64,000 nt of DNA from Epiperipatus broadwayi. Its lineage: Eukaryota; Onychophora; Udeonychophora; Euonychophora; Peripatidae. Positions 48,024 to 60,242 of the stretch are shown here, in pieces (the stretch's first letter is position 1; each line of letters starts with the position of its first letter). The notes beneath the pieces were generated by a model. It was not told where the DNA came from and did no database searches. It was given only the letters and a program-made list of their open reading frames with translations. The DNA is taken from the NCBI GenBank assembly GCA_028023455.1, contig JAQFVV010006713.1, positions 184,001 to 248,000 of the forward strand. The letters run 5' to 3'. Both the position numbers and the translations under genes were made by a program.

Positions 48024-48845
48024 ATGAGTCCTATAATTTATATACCCCAGATAGAACTCCAGGATGAAACAGAAGAAATTATTGAGGGAAATGAAAGAGT
48101 AGCATCAGTATTTATGTGCGAACTGGAAGATGATCACAGACCACCACTCTCAGAGTGCCCTACAATTAAAGCACTGTTAGAAGATGTCCCAATTACAGCT
48201 TTAATAGACACTGGCAGTCAAGTGTCACTGGTGTCAAAAGAATGGTGGGATGCAACAGTAGGAACTCGTGTACTACCGATCTCACCGAGAAAATCTTATG
48301 CTATATTAGCAAATGGAGAAAAAGCCAACATAGGAACACATCGTTTAGGACTGGATATTAAGATAGGAGCAACAAATGTAAATCATATATTTCAGATAAT
48401 GCCAGGTTTGATTTATGATGTACTGTTAGGGTCGGACTTCTTAGAAAGACATGACTCAGGAATAAACTATAGGAAAAGTAAGTTTACATTTTACAACTAC
48501 AAGTTAGATTTTCACAAATGTAAAACCCAAGAGACAACCAATATAAGCTGCATACAGGAATCAACTAATCTTGAACGAACAGAAAATGAAACAAAAGGCC
48601 AGATGGAATTAGAGATAGTAGGACAGAGCATACCTCACCTTGCCTTCAAGCGTTTTACACATCAATTTAATGATCACGAGATATTTCCAAAATGCACGAC
48701 GGCAGGTCAGGCAAAACAAACTACTTTATCAAGTGGCAGCACAGTTCTAGGTTTGAAACCACATTTACCCATACCAAAATCACAGACCAAGGGATCTAAC
48801 CATGAGTCAGTTTCATCATCAGAACACATAAGAGAAAACAGCTAA
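48024..48845 (+). CDS. pro: retropepsin-type aspartic protease ORF
   Basis: A 273-residue frame in phase with gag; translation would really start at 48009 if the UAG is read through. The active site is ALIDTGSQVSLVS (residues about 59-71, catalytic Asp 62). The flap region follows, and the second family motif is DVLLGSDFLERHD (about 132-144), with an I-Y-KSKFTF strand after it. This is the retropepsin fold of gypsy-like elements, which works as a dimer to cut Gag. The last ~110 residues (polar, Thr/Ser-rich) have no recognised domain; reverse transcriptase should follow here but does not. The Met at 48024 has no clear independent initiation context. Confidence 0.85.
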   Translation: MSPIIYIPQIELQDETEEIIEGNERVASVFMCELEDDHRPPLSECPTIKALLEDVPITALIDTGSQVSLVSKEWWDATVGTRVLPISPRKSYAILANGEKANIGTHRLGLDIKIGATNVNHIFQIMPGLIYDVLLGSDFLERHDSGINYRKSKFTFYNYKLDFHKCKTQETTNISCIQESTNLERTENETKGQMELEIVGQSIPHLAFKRFTHQFNDHEIFPKCTTAGQAKQTTLSSGSTVLGLKPHLPIPKSQTKGSNHESVSSSEHIRENS

Positions 48846-48896
48846 ATAACAGAGCACCATTAATAAGGAATTTCAACTTGACTTCTAGCAAAAAAA

Positions 48897-49109
48897 TTGA
48901 TAGAAGACATGGTAATAAAGTGGACACAGCTCAAAGACCTAATAACAAGGCCCAGAGAGGAAGGTCCACTGAAAAAAAATAGTTTAAATAGAGGTCCATT
49001 CAAAAGTAAATTTTTTTACAAGATCCCCAAGGTACGACCAGGACACATCATATGGACAATGAAATCATATTATAGGCTTTCAGTTTTTTTGTGTGTGTAT
49101 GTTTTGTAA
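48897..49109 (+). CDS. small ORF downstream of protease, unknown
   Basis: A 70-residue frame: a basic stretch (ITRPREEGPLKKN) followed by GPFKSKFFYKIPKVRPGHI and a hydrophobic end. The GPFK piece faintly recalls the C-terminus of gypsy integrases, which would fit a pol gene deleted from its middle, but this is too short to prove. It may be noncoding. Confidence 0.25.
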   Translation: MIEDMVIKWTQLKDLITRPREEGPLKKNSLNRGPFKSKFFYKIPKVRPGHIIWTMKSYYRLSVFLCVYVL

Positions 49110-49170
49110 ATATTGGCATTGTTATAATATATTAATTAATATTATTATATACTTCTCTTTTAATATATAT

Positions 49171-51896
49171 TGTAACCTTCCAGGTTGGCACTAGAAAGAA
49201 ATATGGGAAGGTCACATTTGGGATAAAGACAATTAGTTAAGAAAAATGAATTGTGATATAATATAATATTTGGAATTGAATTTTTGGGGAAAAATTAGGC
49301 CTAAACTGTGATATCATTAATATTTAAAAGTGAGTTTTTAAAAAAAAAGAATCTAAACTGTGATGTGATTTGCTAATTGAAATTTGTATTTTAACAAAAA
49401 ATTAAAATTTTAAATAGATATATTGATGGGTGGAGTTTTGGAATTATATGTTTAGTGGTAGATGTTTGTATACAATAGAAAATTTACATATCATTATAGA
49501 CAGATGCATATGTGTATTATTAATTAGAATTTTTTTTTTTTTTATATGTTATTTATAAATTACTGATTATAGATTGTCTTAAAATCTTAGGTTTTAAAAA
49601 TAATAAAGATTATTTGAAATAGTAAATGACATTTTAAAATTAATAATTAATGTTTAATATTTTTTTTTTAATTACTATGTATAGTAAATTCAAACATTAT
49701 ATTGTTTAAAATTTTATAAATAATATTTCTGGCAAGCTTCCAAGGTTGTCATGGAAAACATAGACGGTGTGAGGAAAGAAAAAGACAGGGTTTTACAACT
49801 AAAAAAGTAATAAAAAAAAAAACTCCAAGGAAGAAGATAAGAAACTTAAAAGATTAAAAAAAAACTCTCTAATAGTATAACAAATATAAAAAAAAAATCG
49901 CAAGGATTATAACAATACATTTATGGGAAATTTATATTGTAAAACTGGAGTTACCATGAAGGAATAGACTCAAAAGGGTTACCTGTCTTCAAATCTCTAC
50001 CAAAATTCATGATTCAAATCTACTACCTATAAAATTGCCTGGATATCTCTAAGTTAAGTTATTACTATTATAATCTATTTTTAATGTATATTAAAAATGA
50101 ATAACATTAAGATGACAACGTTTTGTAAGATAGAGCTATTTCAAATTTTAACTTTAGACGCTAACATTAAACGCCTAATTTTTTTTTAATTTAAGGAATT
50201 TGCTATTAATATTCGATAAAACAAAATTTAAAATGAAAAAAGATATATATATCCAATATGATATCAAGAAGATACTTTATATTATATCACTTCACTATAC
50301 ACGCGTCTGTAACAGGATAATTTTCAATGCATGCAAATGTAATTATAAAGCTTATTACAAAATTCTAAAAGGAAAAGACTATTGTCATTCTTAACAAAAA
50401 TATGCTTTAACAATGGATAGACATTTTTTTTTTTTATCTTAGAATTTACGGTGTCATTGAAATTAATATATGTGTTTCTTAACCTTCAAAATTTTTTTTA
50501 AAAAAACATTTTACATGTAATAATGAGGTATTGACAAATAATTTTTTTTTTGTTATAATAGATGTATAAACAATTTTTTTTTTTTGCGTGTGTTTTGTGT
50601 ACCTTTAAAAAAAAAAATGAAGCAATGTAATTTCATATATATACATTATGATATGATAATGTGTTTGGTATAATCCGGAGATTATACTATAGGTGATTAT
50701 ATATGTTCGGATGTGTGCGTGATGTTACATATTATTATTATTTTTTTAATTATATTTATTAAGCTGAATTTCGATAATGATTGTTATAAAAAAATAAAGA
50801 ATTAAAACCTTGTCAGTTATACGTTTGTTATATAGGGAGTAGATTAAAATAAGTTAACGATAGAAATGGTCAGGAATGATTAGATTAAGTATATAGATTA
50901 AGTATTTTAGTATTGTAGTCTCATGCTTGTCTCTATAATTTTGTATAGTTAATGCTAGATGGAATATATAATAATTATAACGGACAAGTGTTATTTAAAA
51001 TTCTATAATATTTCTAAAAGATTATTAATTTTTATTATCATCAAAGCGTTATAGATAATTTAATAGGATGTAATTTGGAAATTCATGATATTTACTATCT
51101 AAACAAACGCACATATTCGAAGATATATAATGCACATATTAAAAAGTAGTCAATTTTCATTTTATCACAGAAAAATGTAATGAGTGATAAAGGTATCAAT
51201 AATATTTTTTTTTTTAGTTATGATTTATTTTTGATTTTTTTTATAATAAATATTTTATTGAATCAATAGCTTATAGGAATTCCTTGATTATATACGTTCG
51301 ATTCTTCATTTCCACACACACACATCTAATTATCATAGTATAGTTATGGAAGATATGGGTTGTCAAAATAATTCTAGTTTTAGTTAAATTTGTTTGATGA
51401 TAATAAATTTCAGTATTATAATACCAATAACACATTTTACTTTGCTTGGAATGGATAGTGATATGGATAGAAAAGTACCCGGTCCTAATGATTATCTATT
51501 CTATGTTAAATATGAACTTCTATTAAAAGAACATTTTTATGATTGTGCAATAGTTTAGTTTTAAACAGAGGCCTTAAACATATTTCAATTAATCTTATAA
51601 TATTATTGTCTATAGATGTTTTTATCATCCTTGTTGGCTTGATATATAAAGACCATACCCTATAACCTCAACTGAGCTAAGCCGTAGGGTAATTATAATA
51701 TAAAATCTTTTAACTAACTTTAAATATAATTTATAATTATAAATTTTATTCTATTTTGCATAGAATTGGCGCCTGGGCAATTATAAGTATAGTAAAGTAG
51801 ATAGTGAAGATATGGAGGTTGTAGGATAGGGTTACAAAATGGCTAGCCCAATCGTGGGGCTTGATAATCGTGAGGCTACGTATATTGAGGGTTACA
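49171..51896 (+). mobile_element. nested LTR sequence inside the retrotransposon
   Basis: Starts TGTAACC and reaches GGGTTACA at 51836, giving 7-bp complementary ends over 2666 bp. Three bases later comes TGGCTAGCCCAATCGTGGGG (from 51840), a primer-binding-site-like sequence similar to that of the host element. A second GGTTACA ends at 51896 and is followed by ATAT, which also precedes 49171, so 49171-51896 may be a collapsed insertion with a 4-bp duplication. A TATATAAAG at about 51643-51651 could be its promoter. It has no coding frame of note. Its presence explains why the 3' part of the outer element looks 3 kb long without genes. Confidence 0.55.
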
Positions 51897-51915
51897 ATAT
51901 ATATAATTTATAAAT

Positions 51916-51990
51916 CAGTATTATGATAAACTTTCAGTTTTTTTTTATTAATATAATCTATTTATCAGTATTATTATAAACTTTCAGTTT
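51916..51990. repeat. short tandem duplication
   Basis: Two copies of a unit with ATCAGTATTAT and ATAAACTTTCAGTTT, separated by a T-rich stretch. Confidence 0.7.
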
Positions 51991-52148
51991 GTTTTTATAA
52001 ACTGCACATATCAGTACTATTTCAGGTAAATACACTAATATTCTGTATAATAGGAGCGCTCTTTCCGGATCACTCTGCTTCTCTCTGCAAAACCGTAGCT
52101 TTAGTCATTTTTTTTTATTTGTTTTTTTTTTAATGGGTTCTAGGAATA

Positions 52149-54712
52149 TGAAGCTGGGCATATATATATATGCTGGCTTCACCATTCACTGTGGACTAAC
52201 TAAGACCCTAAGTCCAACCACAGTGAATGTGTTTCTTTTTCAAACTAAATTTATCGTTTTCTCAAATAGTTGCCTAAATTAAAGAAGGAGTGTTAAAATT
52301 ATATTTGCAACTATTTTTAAAATATATTTTGTAGAATTCGATAAGATAAAAATTTTCTTAATTAAATAGAATCCATTAAAAAAGGAAATTAATTAATAAA
52401 ACATTTTCTGAATTAGATAAAAAAAATAGATAACAGGAAAAATTTGAAACAACAGGCATGATTTGCTACTAATTAGAAGATTAAAAACATAATGGAAAAA
52501 AGGGGATAAATAAAGAACTTTTCTTCTGTTCTTGGTCTGATGCTTGCTGGTAACCTGTGCTGAAGGTCAGAGAGAAATCTTAAGAATTTTGTTGGAAGAA
52601 ATTTTGCTGAAAGATTGGACAATATAGCGAACTCTTGCTTGCTGTACTTACTTCAAGCTGCACTCTATTCTTTCAGCAAATAAATAAAAGAATCCAGAAA
52701 TGTGTTGCTCTGCAAAAATGCAGGGGTAACTTCTTTGCCTTCGCTCTCCTGAGTTGTTCCTGATGCAGGAGTCGTAATCATGTAAACCAGCCAGAGAACA
52801 AAAGTATCTGCCCTGTATCCGTGAAAATCTGCCCTCAAAAACATGAAAAAACAAATTTGAAGAACCGAGAAGACCTGCGGGGAAACATCAAATGAACTCA
52901 TTTTGAACCACCCATCTAGTTACAGGTAACGTTACCATAAATTATTAAAATATCTTTGTAATTTGCAATTTCAATGTATATTTATGCTTTTCTATATATA
53001 TGTTTTTTTAAATCTATGTATTCGAATCTTGTGAAATTATATTTTATTAATTGCTTTCTTTTCTTTTTTTTTATATCGTAATGGGAGGGGTTATTATATA
53101 TAATGGCGGCCATAGTTCTTATTAATTTAATTGAAAAATACTTCGTTTAACTTTCCGCCATTATACTCCAGTAATTAAGTTATTTATTTTATATAAATAT
53201 TTATTTAGAAAGAAAAGGAAGCAAATCATAGAAAGTGCAAAACTATTTTAAAATCAAGATTTAAATTGCTAAATATTCTATTATAAAACTTTCCAAACTT
53301 TAATTTTGATTTGTTTTTTTATATATATATATATATAATATAAAAGAAAGATCCTTATCAAATGCCTGTATATTTTAGTCAATGAAGGGTTACAAATTTA
53401 AAGTTATATTTTAAAGAGTGTGAAATAAAACGTTCGCATTTATATTTTAGTAATAAGAGAGAGTAGATTTTGACAATATGTATTAAAAATTATTAAATAG
53501 CATTGATTTTGGGTGTGTGTTGGTTAAAACTTCAACTAAATCAATAAAATATCCGCCCTCTTGTTTTAGTGATCTGAATTTTATAAAAGGTAAAGTTACT
53601 ATTTTTCTGCGGATTTTCAGTGATAGTTGAGCTTTCCTAATATATTTATATTTTGCAGAGGGTTTCTTTTTAAATTTAAAGGTCATTGACCGTATTTATA
53701 TGGCATCGTGCCTCCGGTGATCTACTGGATCGCTCACCATATATTACAGTGCTTCTTTTGCCAAGTTTGCTTAGGTTAACATACCTACATTCGGACCTTC
53801 TGAAAAACAAATAAATTGTTCTGGATCTCATGTTGATTTCAGTCCTTTCAATGTACATAACTGGACATAAGCAACAAAAACTCCGATCCTGAATCCGGGT
53901 CACGTGTTTAGTGAACGGGTTCCATTTTTCTCTCTAACCTAGTTTAGAGACGGAGAGCTATCCGGTCTGGTGTTAACCTCTTGGTAACTGTTATGTCTCG
54001 AGCCTCACAGCCCACTATATGCTATAGCCTTTGTGCATGGTCTTGTATATTTATTAGGAAATTTTTTTCAAAATCTCATAGAAATGTTTCAATTATGGCT
54101 GGAAATTCTCGCTGGGGTCACTTTATCATTCTTCTTAAATCATAAGTAGGGCGGTGATTTAAACCTGTCCAAAGTGTTTAGTTGAGTTTGACCACCTATT
54201 TATTTCTATGTTCTCCAACCACAGAGTTAATGAATCATCTCTCTCTCTCTTGATTTCTTTTACGTAACACTTCCATTGGCTGAAATATTTTAAAGAAAAA
54301 AATGATAATGTAAAATTTTGTCTGTTCTTATTAATTACGATCAATGGATCTTTCAAATATGTCTATCCGGTTGCAGTGAAAATAGCCTGTGACACTATTA
54401 ATAAAACATTGCATGAATTCTTTTAATGTAAATAATAAAAGTTTGTGTTATCTTTCATTCACTATAAATAAAACCACTTAGTATTGTTTTCTTTTGTAAC
54501 ATACGTAGGTACATCTGATCATTATATATGGAAAAATTCCTTTTCGTGGTCTCTTCTCTCCCTGACCACCGAGCATACATTAAGATTAAATTCTAATGAG
54601 GTTTGGGGAGTAAGTCGCTTAGAAGCAATCTAGAGGAGTAGGTGAGGTTCGAACCCCCTCTATCTGCATCTCTAGGTTAGGTTAAAGCAGCTCTACTTTT
54701 CTTACTGTTACA
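52149..54712 (+). repeat. 3' LTR (2564 bp)
   Basis: Direct repeat of 43816-46375, ends TGAAGC...GTTACA. In this copy the early stem is perfect: CATTCACTGTGG (52183-52194) against CCACAGTGAATG (52218-52229). The sequence before it (GGGTTCTAGGAATA) is only a weak polypurine tract. A TA microsatellite near 53320-53340 is expanded relative to the 5' copy. Antisense frames at 52648-52901 and 53676-53903 mirror those in the 5' LTR. Confidence 0.9.
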
Positions 54713-54716
54713 AATG

Positions 54717-55435
54717 TAAATTTAATATGTTCCAATATCATGTTTAATTTGAAACAGTGAAATAATACATTTTCTTTTATGACTTAGATTTATAGATCTT
54801 AAAGTGTAATTTTAGGTAAAAATGTATTAGAATATTATTTTTAAATACATGATTAAAAAAGAGAAATACAAAAAAACTTTAGAATTATTTCCAAAGAAAT
54901 TAAAAGGTTTTAATGAAAAGAGCTTGCTGAATTAATCAAATCACTTTATGCATAACAAATCATTATACACAAGACAATAAAGGATTACATTAGAAAACTA
55001 AAACTTTAAACAAATTTCTTAATTATTGAAATAAAAATGATTCAACATTAGCATATGAATAAGTGTGTATGGATATACACGTACATGTTAAAAAAATTGG
55101 ATTAGTTATATAGTTTTGAAAATGAATCTTGTTATTAATTAAATATTTGATGATTTTTTATTTTCTGAAAAATTATAGTAATATTTAAAATAGTGCAATC
55201 TAGTGAAGCGTCAATATGAGAATCAGATTGCCCAATATATGCACTTATCTAACAATTTTTTTTTTAAGTCTTAAAAATAACCGTGACATAAATATTTATT
55301 AATATCTTAAATTAAATATTTTAAATAAACATTTTGTATCATTTAAAAGTCATATATGTGCATAAAGGATATGTATATGTAACAGGTGATGGGAGATTAA
55401 TTGTAAAATAGTTATTATATTAACACATGTTATAG
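54717..55435. other. AT-rich DNA, nothing recognised
   Basis: No gene, RNA or repeat end seen. Confidence 0.4.
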
Positions 55436-56606
55436 TACACCTGGGTCTCTTTTTACAAGGACTTATTTAACACGATTTTGAAGTTACGCGATTTGTGTTT
55501 CACCAGAAGTTGACCTCCGATAATGCGCTATTACTTTAATCAATAAATTTTGCGCACTTACGTTATATTGAAAGTAATAGCACATTATTGGAATTCTACT
55601 TTCATCTTAGTAATTTCAATATTTTCAGTGCTTTATAATAGTAAGATTTTATGCAATAATGAAATTAAAATCATGACTTCCACATTTTATGTATACACAC
55701 ATTAAATTTTACAAGATTATAATGTAAATTTGTTCAAACATTGTGCGTGTTAATTTTGCATTTTAAATCACATTCTGTTTTTGCTTTTTAAAAAAGAACG
55801 TAATCAATTATTAACCATTTAGTGTCCACAAGTTTATTTTTAAAAGGTCAGTAATAGCAGTGGGCACAATTAAAAATTAAAATCTGATTTTTAATTGTAA
55901 TTAACAATTTAAAAATTACTTACGGGCGACTTGAAATTAATGTAATGTAAAACGAAATTTGATTTTTAAACGGAATTGAAAATTAAAGACAAAAATAAGA
56001 ATTTAATTTTTAGTTGTTAGTTTTAATTAAATTTTTCCCAGCAGTGGTGAATAAATGTCTTTTTATTATCATAAGTCTAAGTTCACAAACAATTAATAAA
56101 ATCATCGTCGTCGTCAACAGAAAACCATTAACACAACATGAGAGTGAACTTGGTGCTAGTTGTATTTCCTCATGTGAGAATAATTGCTGAGATATTCTTG
56201 ACTTCGTTTAAGGAGAAGCCAAATACATCACATCACATGAGAATCTGATTTTTTACTAGTTTGCAAACGAACGTGTTTTTGGGCAAATAGCAATAATAAC
56301 TGTAAATTATGCATAAAAATATATTATTTTGAATAAAATTAAATATTATAGTTAAAAAAAAGTTTGTTTTGTATCATTTTTTTTCAAATTTGAAAATTTT
56401 TATTAGTCATATTTTATTTCCTTATTTTTTTCTTTGCGCAAATTTTAAAGTAATTTTACGTTGGTGCTTTGCTTTTATGCGAATTTTGAAAAATCACAGA
56501 CCGCATCCCCCCTTTTTCAATGTAAGTTAAGTCTATTTTTGCGCGATTTCGTTTGCACGTGTTTTCTGAGGAACCTATCTATCGCGTAAAACGAGACCCA
56601 GGTGTA
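55436..56606. mobile_element. Tigger/pogo-like non-autonomous DNA transposon
   Basis: The element is 55438-56604 with TA on each side (55436-55437, 56605-56606). The left end reads CACCTGGGTCTCTTTTTAC; the right end on the minus strand reads CACCTGGGTCTCGTTTTACG and continues with GGTTCCTCAGAAAACACG and AATCGCGCAAAAATAG. Ends of the form ...CTCGTTTTA.GCG with internal GCGTAAAACGA-like subrepeats are characteristic of Tigger/pogo elements. There is no transposase frame. A second small repeat seems to be nested inside. Confidence 0.75.
55858..56048. mobile_element. small AT-rich nested element, possibly hAT MITE
   Basis: Begins CAGTGGGCACAATTAAAAAT and ends AATTTTTCCCAGCAGTG. The interior is built of AATTAAAA/TTTTAATT words. 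The ends are only roughly complementary and no clean 8-bp duplication was found, so the call is tentative. Confidence 0.35.
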
Positions 56607-59124
56607 TATGATATAATAAAAATTTTGTATAAAATATTATTTATTTTAGTAATGGTGGTCTGAAAATCCATTAGTCAAAATTAGAAATCTTATAATTTAA
56701 AAAAAAAAAAAAAGTAATATCCATTAGTAGAAATTTCATCCATTTTCAGTTAGTTTTAAAATCTAAGATTAGATTTTTAAAACAATCATTTGAGGAATTT
56801 TTGGCAGGATTGTATTGTTTATAACTTACTTAGAACAAAAGTGTTAATCCGGTCTGCAAATTATAGATCGCCAAGGTATGTAAAATGCCTCAGGTTTATA
56901 ACTAAAAAGCATTCCAGAACAAGGTCCACAAACATATAAATAGGGCTGAATTTGAATACAAAAGAGGAGATCCATTTTTAAAAAGAGTAATGGTAAGCCA
57001 AATCTACACTCATCATGCCTTTAAATCAGTGTCGTGAATAGAGGGAAAGATTCACCTTTCCTTGCCGTTCCCATGTAGTCTTCCAAAGAAATTATCGCCC
57101 AGGACCTATGGATCCATGAACTATAATAATGTACGTATGAGTTAAATAATGGAAATGCTACCTGATTGACAAACAAGAATCAAAGCAAGATCTAGTCTCC
57201 AAAGCAATTAACTGAGGACCGCTAATAACGACTGATTAAGGTAATAAGTTCCAGTTGCTGCCTAAAAACTCATAGACTTTCATTAAATAACTTCAACCTT
57301 AATCTAAATTTTTTGCTTAACCATTTATTAATGTATTTTAATTCTTTTAGCTGATCTTAAGATCAGAGATTAACTGTTAATTAAAATGATTTGTAAATTC
57401 TTACCCGATTTTTAATATATATTTAACTCTATTAAAGTTTCTCCTACCATTGAGCCTCTATTAAATAATAATTTCCTATTTTATTTTGTATGGCAGCAAT
57501 ATTTTATAACTTTTATTACTATATTTTATGTATTTTGTATTTTGATAATATGCCAATAACCTCCTAACCTCGCAAGTATATTCGCTCTCTCTTCTCAACC
57601 ACCCTTCTTTTCGTGGGGAGGTTAATTAATGCTTAGTTAAAAACAATTTTGTTACTTTCATTACGGCAGACACTTGCCAGTTTGGGAGAAAACAAGTTAA
57701 TTATATCTTAATGTTACAGTAAAAAAAGGCAGAGCAGAAATCTGTTTTTCTAATTAAAAAGTAATTCTGAGAAATATTTTTACCAATTTAAAATAATAGT
57801 GCTAGTTTTAAATTTATAAAATGTGTTTATTTAAAATTAAATATTTTGTTCAATGAAATAAATTTCAATAACCACCACACCTAGCTACTATATATATATA
57901 ATTATTTGTAAAATGTAATAAAAGCACTTAGACTCAAATATTTATATTTTGTTCCAATGTTTGTGGGAAGTTATAGATGCAAGTTAATGTAATAAGGAGA
58001 GGGGGATTCTCATTTCTATGTAGACTATTATTTATATCAATTAATTTAAGTTATCCATTACTGTTTAGTAACTCAATCATACTATTATGCTGGATATTCC
58101 AAATACATAGGTAATAATGAAATAATTATATCTTAAAATTCTTATATATGTTGTTCCAAGCGTTGCATGCATACAGGCTTCTTTGTTCATGTTTATATAT
58201 ATCTTGTGCTTCATTCCACCGGGTGTTTCGGAAAGCCAAACACTGTTTCGTTATCTCCAAGTCCAAGAACAAGACTATAAACCCCCCCTGGAACTTTTCT
58301 GGTCATTTGATCTAGTTCTATATGGGATCGCTCCGGGACACCCAGCCCATAGTAACTCTCAGTGAACTGTTCTTTGTTTAATGAGCCAATTCTGCCAAAG
58401 TCGCAGACATAAATCGGTCTTTACTTCTTCAATGAAATTTGGAAGCACCTTTAGGATTCGAGACTGGATCATATAAATACACACCACCATGCACGTATCG
58501 CCCTCTTAGTTTTCATTCCAAATGAAACCTATGAATATTCCTAAGCCATAATGTTCAGATTCTACTAAACACATTTCTTTATAATTTATTAATCTTTTCA
58601 TATGTGTGCCATTTTGTGACACAATCGTATATATTCCAAACCAACTTTCCCACACACGTTACTCACTCAGCATAAGCTGAGGTTATTCCATTTGTTAATA
58701 TTAATCATATTTTTATAATAAACTAAATAATCCTTATTAAGCAAATTCAGTCAAGTGCTATTTTTATTCATAGTATAGTGCTATTCAAGTCGTATTTATA
58801 TATATTGTAATTTATTGATTATTGGCATATAAATCAGCCACAATAAAATAAATTAATGAATATTCCTGATTTCTTAAATTATAAAAGACAAATCTGATGT
58901 TAGATCTAAAATGTAAAGAGGCCAATGATAATTAATGAAAAGTTATTACAATCAAATTACTCATGTTTATTTTATTTACATTAATGAATTAAAATTATAT
59001 ATATAACTAAACCTTCAGAATCATTGTTTCATTTATTTAATAAATAGTGTATTTCGATTAATAAACTATGCATAATATGACTAGATGATATCCCGCGGAA
59101 TCTTATATATATAACTAAGGTGAA
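56607..59124. other. retroelement-like DNA, two promoter-like patches
   Basis: From about 56900 on the composition is less AT-rich, as in the LTRs. TATAAATAG near 56936-56944 and ATATAAATAC near 58475 are TATA-box-like and each is followed by GC-containing sequence. The 60-residue frame at 58183-58365 shows no known domain. LTR ends could not be assigned. Confidence 0.3.
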
Positions 59125-59418
59125 AGGTCGCAACCTTTAGATATGTTCAAAAACTTGTGTATTATTAAACTAAAAAGGCCTCACTATATTGTTATTTCTA
59201 AATAGATGCCGGCGGAGAGAGATAAAATTAGATTGGGTATCATCGGGATTGTTGCTCATAAGTTGGTAGATCTGGAAAATAGGCAAATAGGGCAAAGTTC
59301 ATGAGTGTTCCTGACTTATGTACCTTGCGCATGATTGGACTTGAGATACTTTTGCCTAGATGCTAACTCTTGTTATACGAACAGGCAAAAACCGACCGGT
59401 ACACTAGTTAATTAAAGA
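59125..59418 (+). repeat. dispersed repeat block Y
   Basis: Partner of block X at 40110-40430, same orientation, with many point changes and small indels. It ends in GACCGGTACA. Confidence 0.6.
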
Positions 59419-60242
59419 GATAAAAAAGATAGAGTAGTGATAATTGATTTTTTAATCAATGTATACAGTTGATGTATAACCAGTGTGTGATATTCATTGA
59501 ATGATTTAAGAGATAAAATACCAAATTGAATATAAATTATCTAGAATTTGTAATCACTGGATATATTTGTTTTCAACCATGTCAGTTTATATGAGCTTTA
59601 TTGCAAATTTGTACTTTTGGGATGAATAGTTAATATCCTCTATATTATGAACTATATTGATATAATGAATTTATAAGTATTGTAATATATAGAGAATGAT
59701 CTATTAGTTTTAAATGTATGCAATTATCATAGCCCTGTTATATATGCTTATGAAGATACCTTTTAAATATATTTTATTTAACATGGTTTGATTACGGAGA
59801 ATAGAAGTCACTGAGAATGTTCTTATATATTTGGATTGTATTTATTTCTCAGCAATTTTATTAAGTAATTGTATTTGAGACATATTTCAACTCTGGTATA
59901 TTTAAATTTGGTTGTGTAATGGATAATATACAGTTCAAAATGATGACCTTATTATGTGGAGATTAAAAACCATAAATTATGAGATTAGTTCAATATAAAG
60001 AAAGTTTACAAAGTATGTATAGAAAAAAAAAATTCATTTCCAAAATATTTTATTCAAACTTCCAAATGTATGCATATAAATATTAATGATAAGAATATAT
60101 GTGATGTGTCCCCAACATATGTCAGTGTTACATTCAATTAAATAAAGTAATTATTATCATAATAAATGAAAAGATATGCATTTATTAAATTATAATTAGT
60201 TTAATCATCTAGGTAAATTATTTACTTCATTGGATAATAACA
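59419..60242. other. AT-rich DNA, nothing recognised
   Basis: No gene, RNA or repeat end seen. Confidence 0.4.

Larger units (their letters stand above)
43812..54716 (+). mobile_element. LTR retrotransposon with gag and protease, lacking RT
   Basis: Two ~2.56-kb direct repeats (43816-46375, 52149-54712) that begin TGAAGC and end GTTACA are the LTRs. A 4-bp duplication AATG flanks the unit (43812-43815, 54713-54716). Inside are a primer-binding-site candidate, a gag ORF and a protease ORF, then only a short 3' part interrupted by another LTR sequence. No reverse transcriptase, RNase H or integrase motif was seen on either strand, so the element would need pol from a relative. The LTRs differ by a few percent by eye, so the insertion is fairly young compared with the other relics here. 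Confidence 0.9.
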
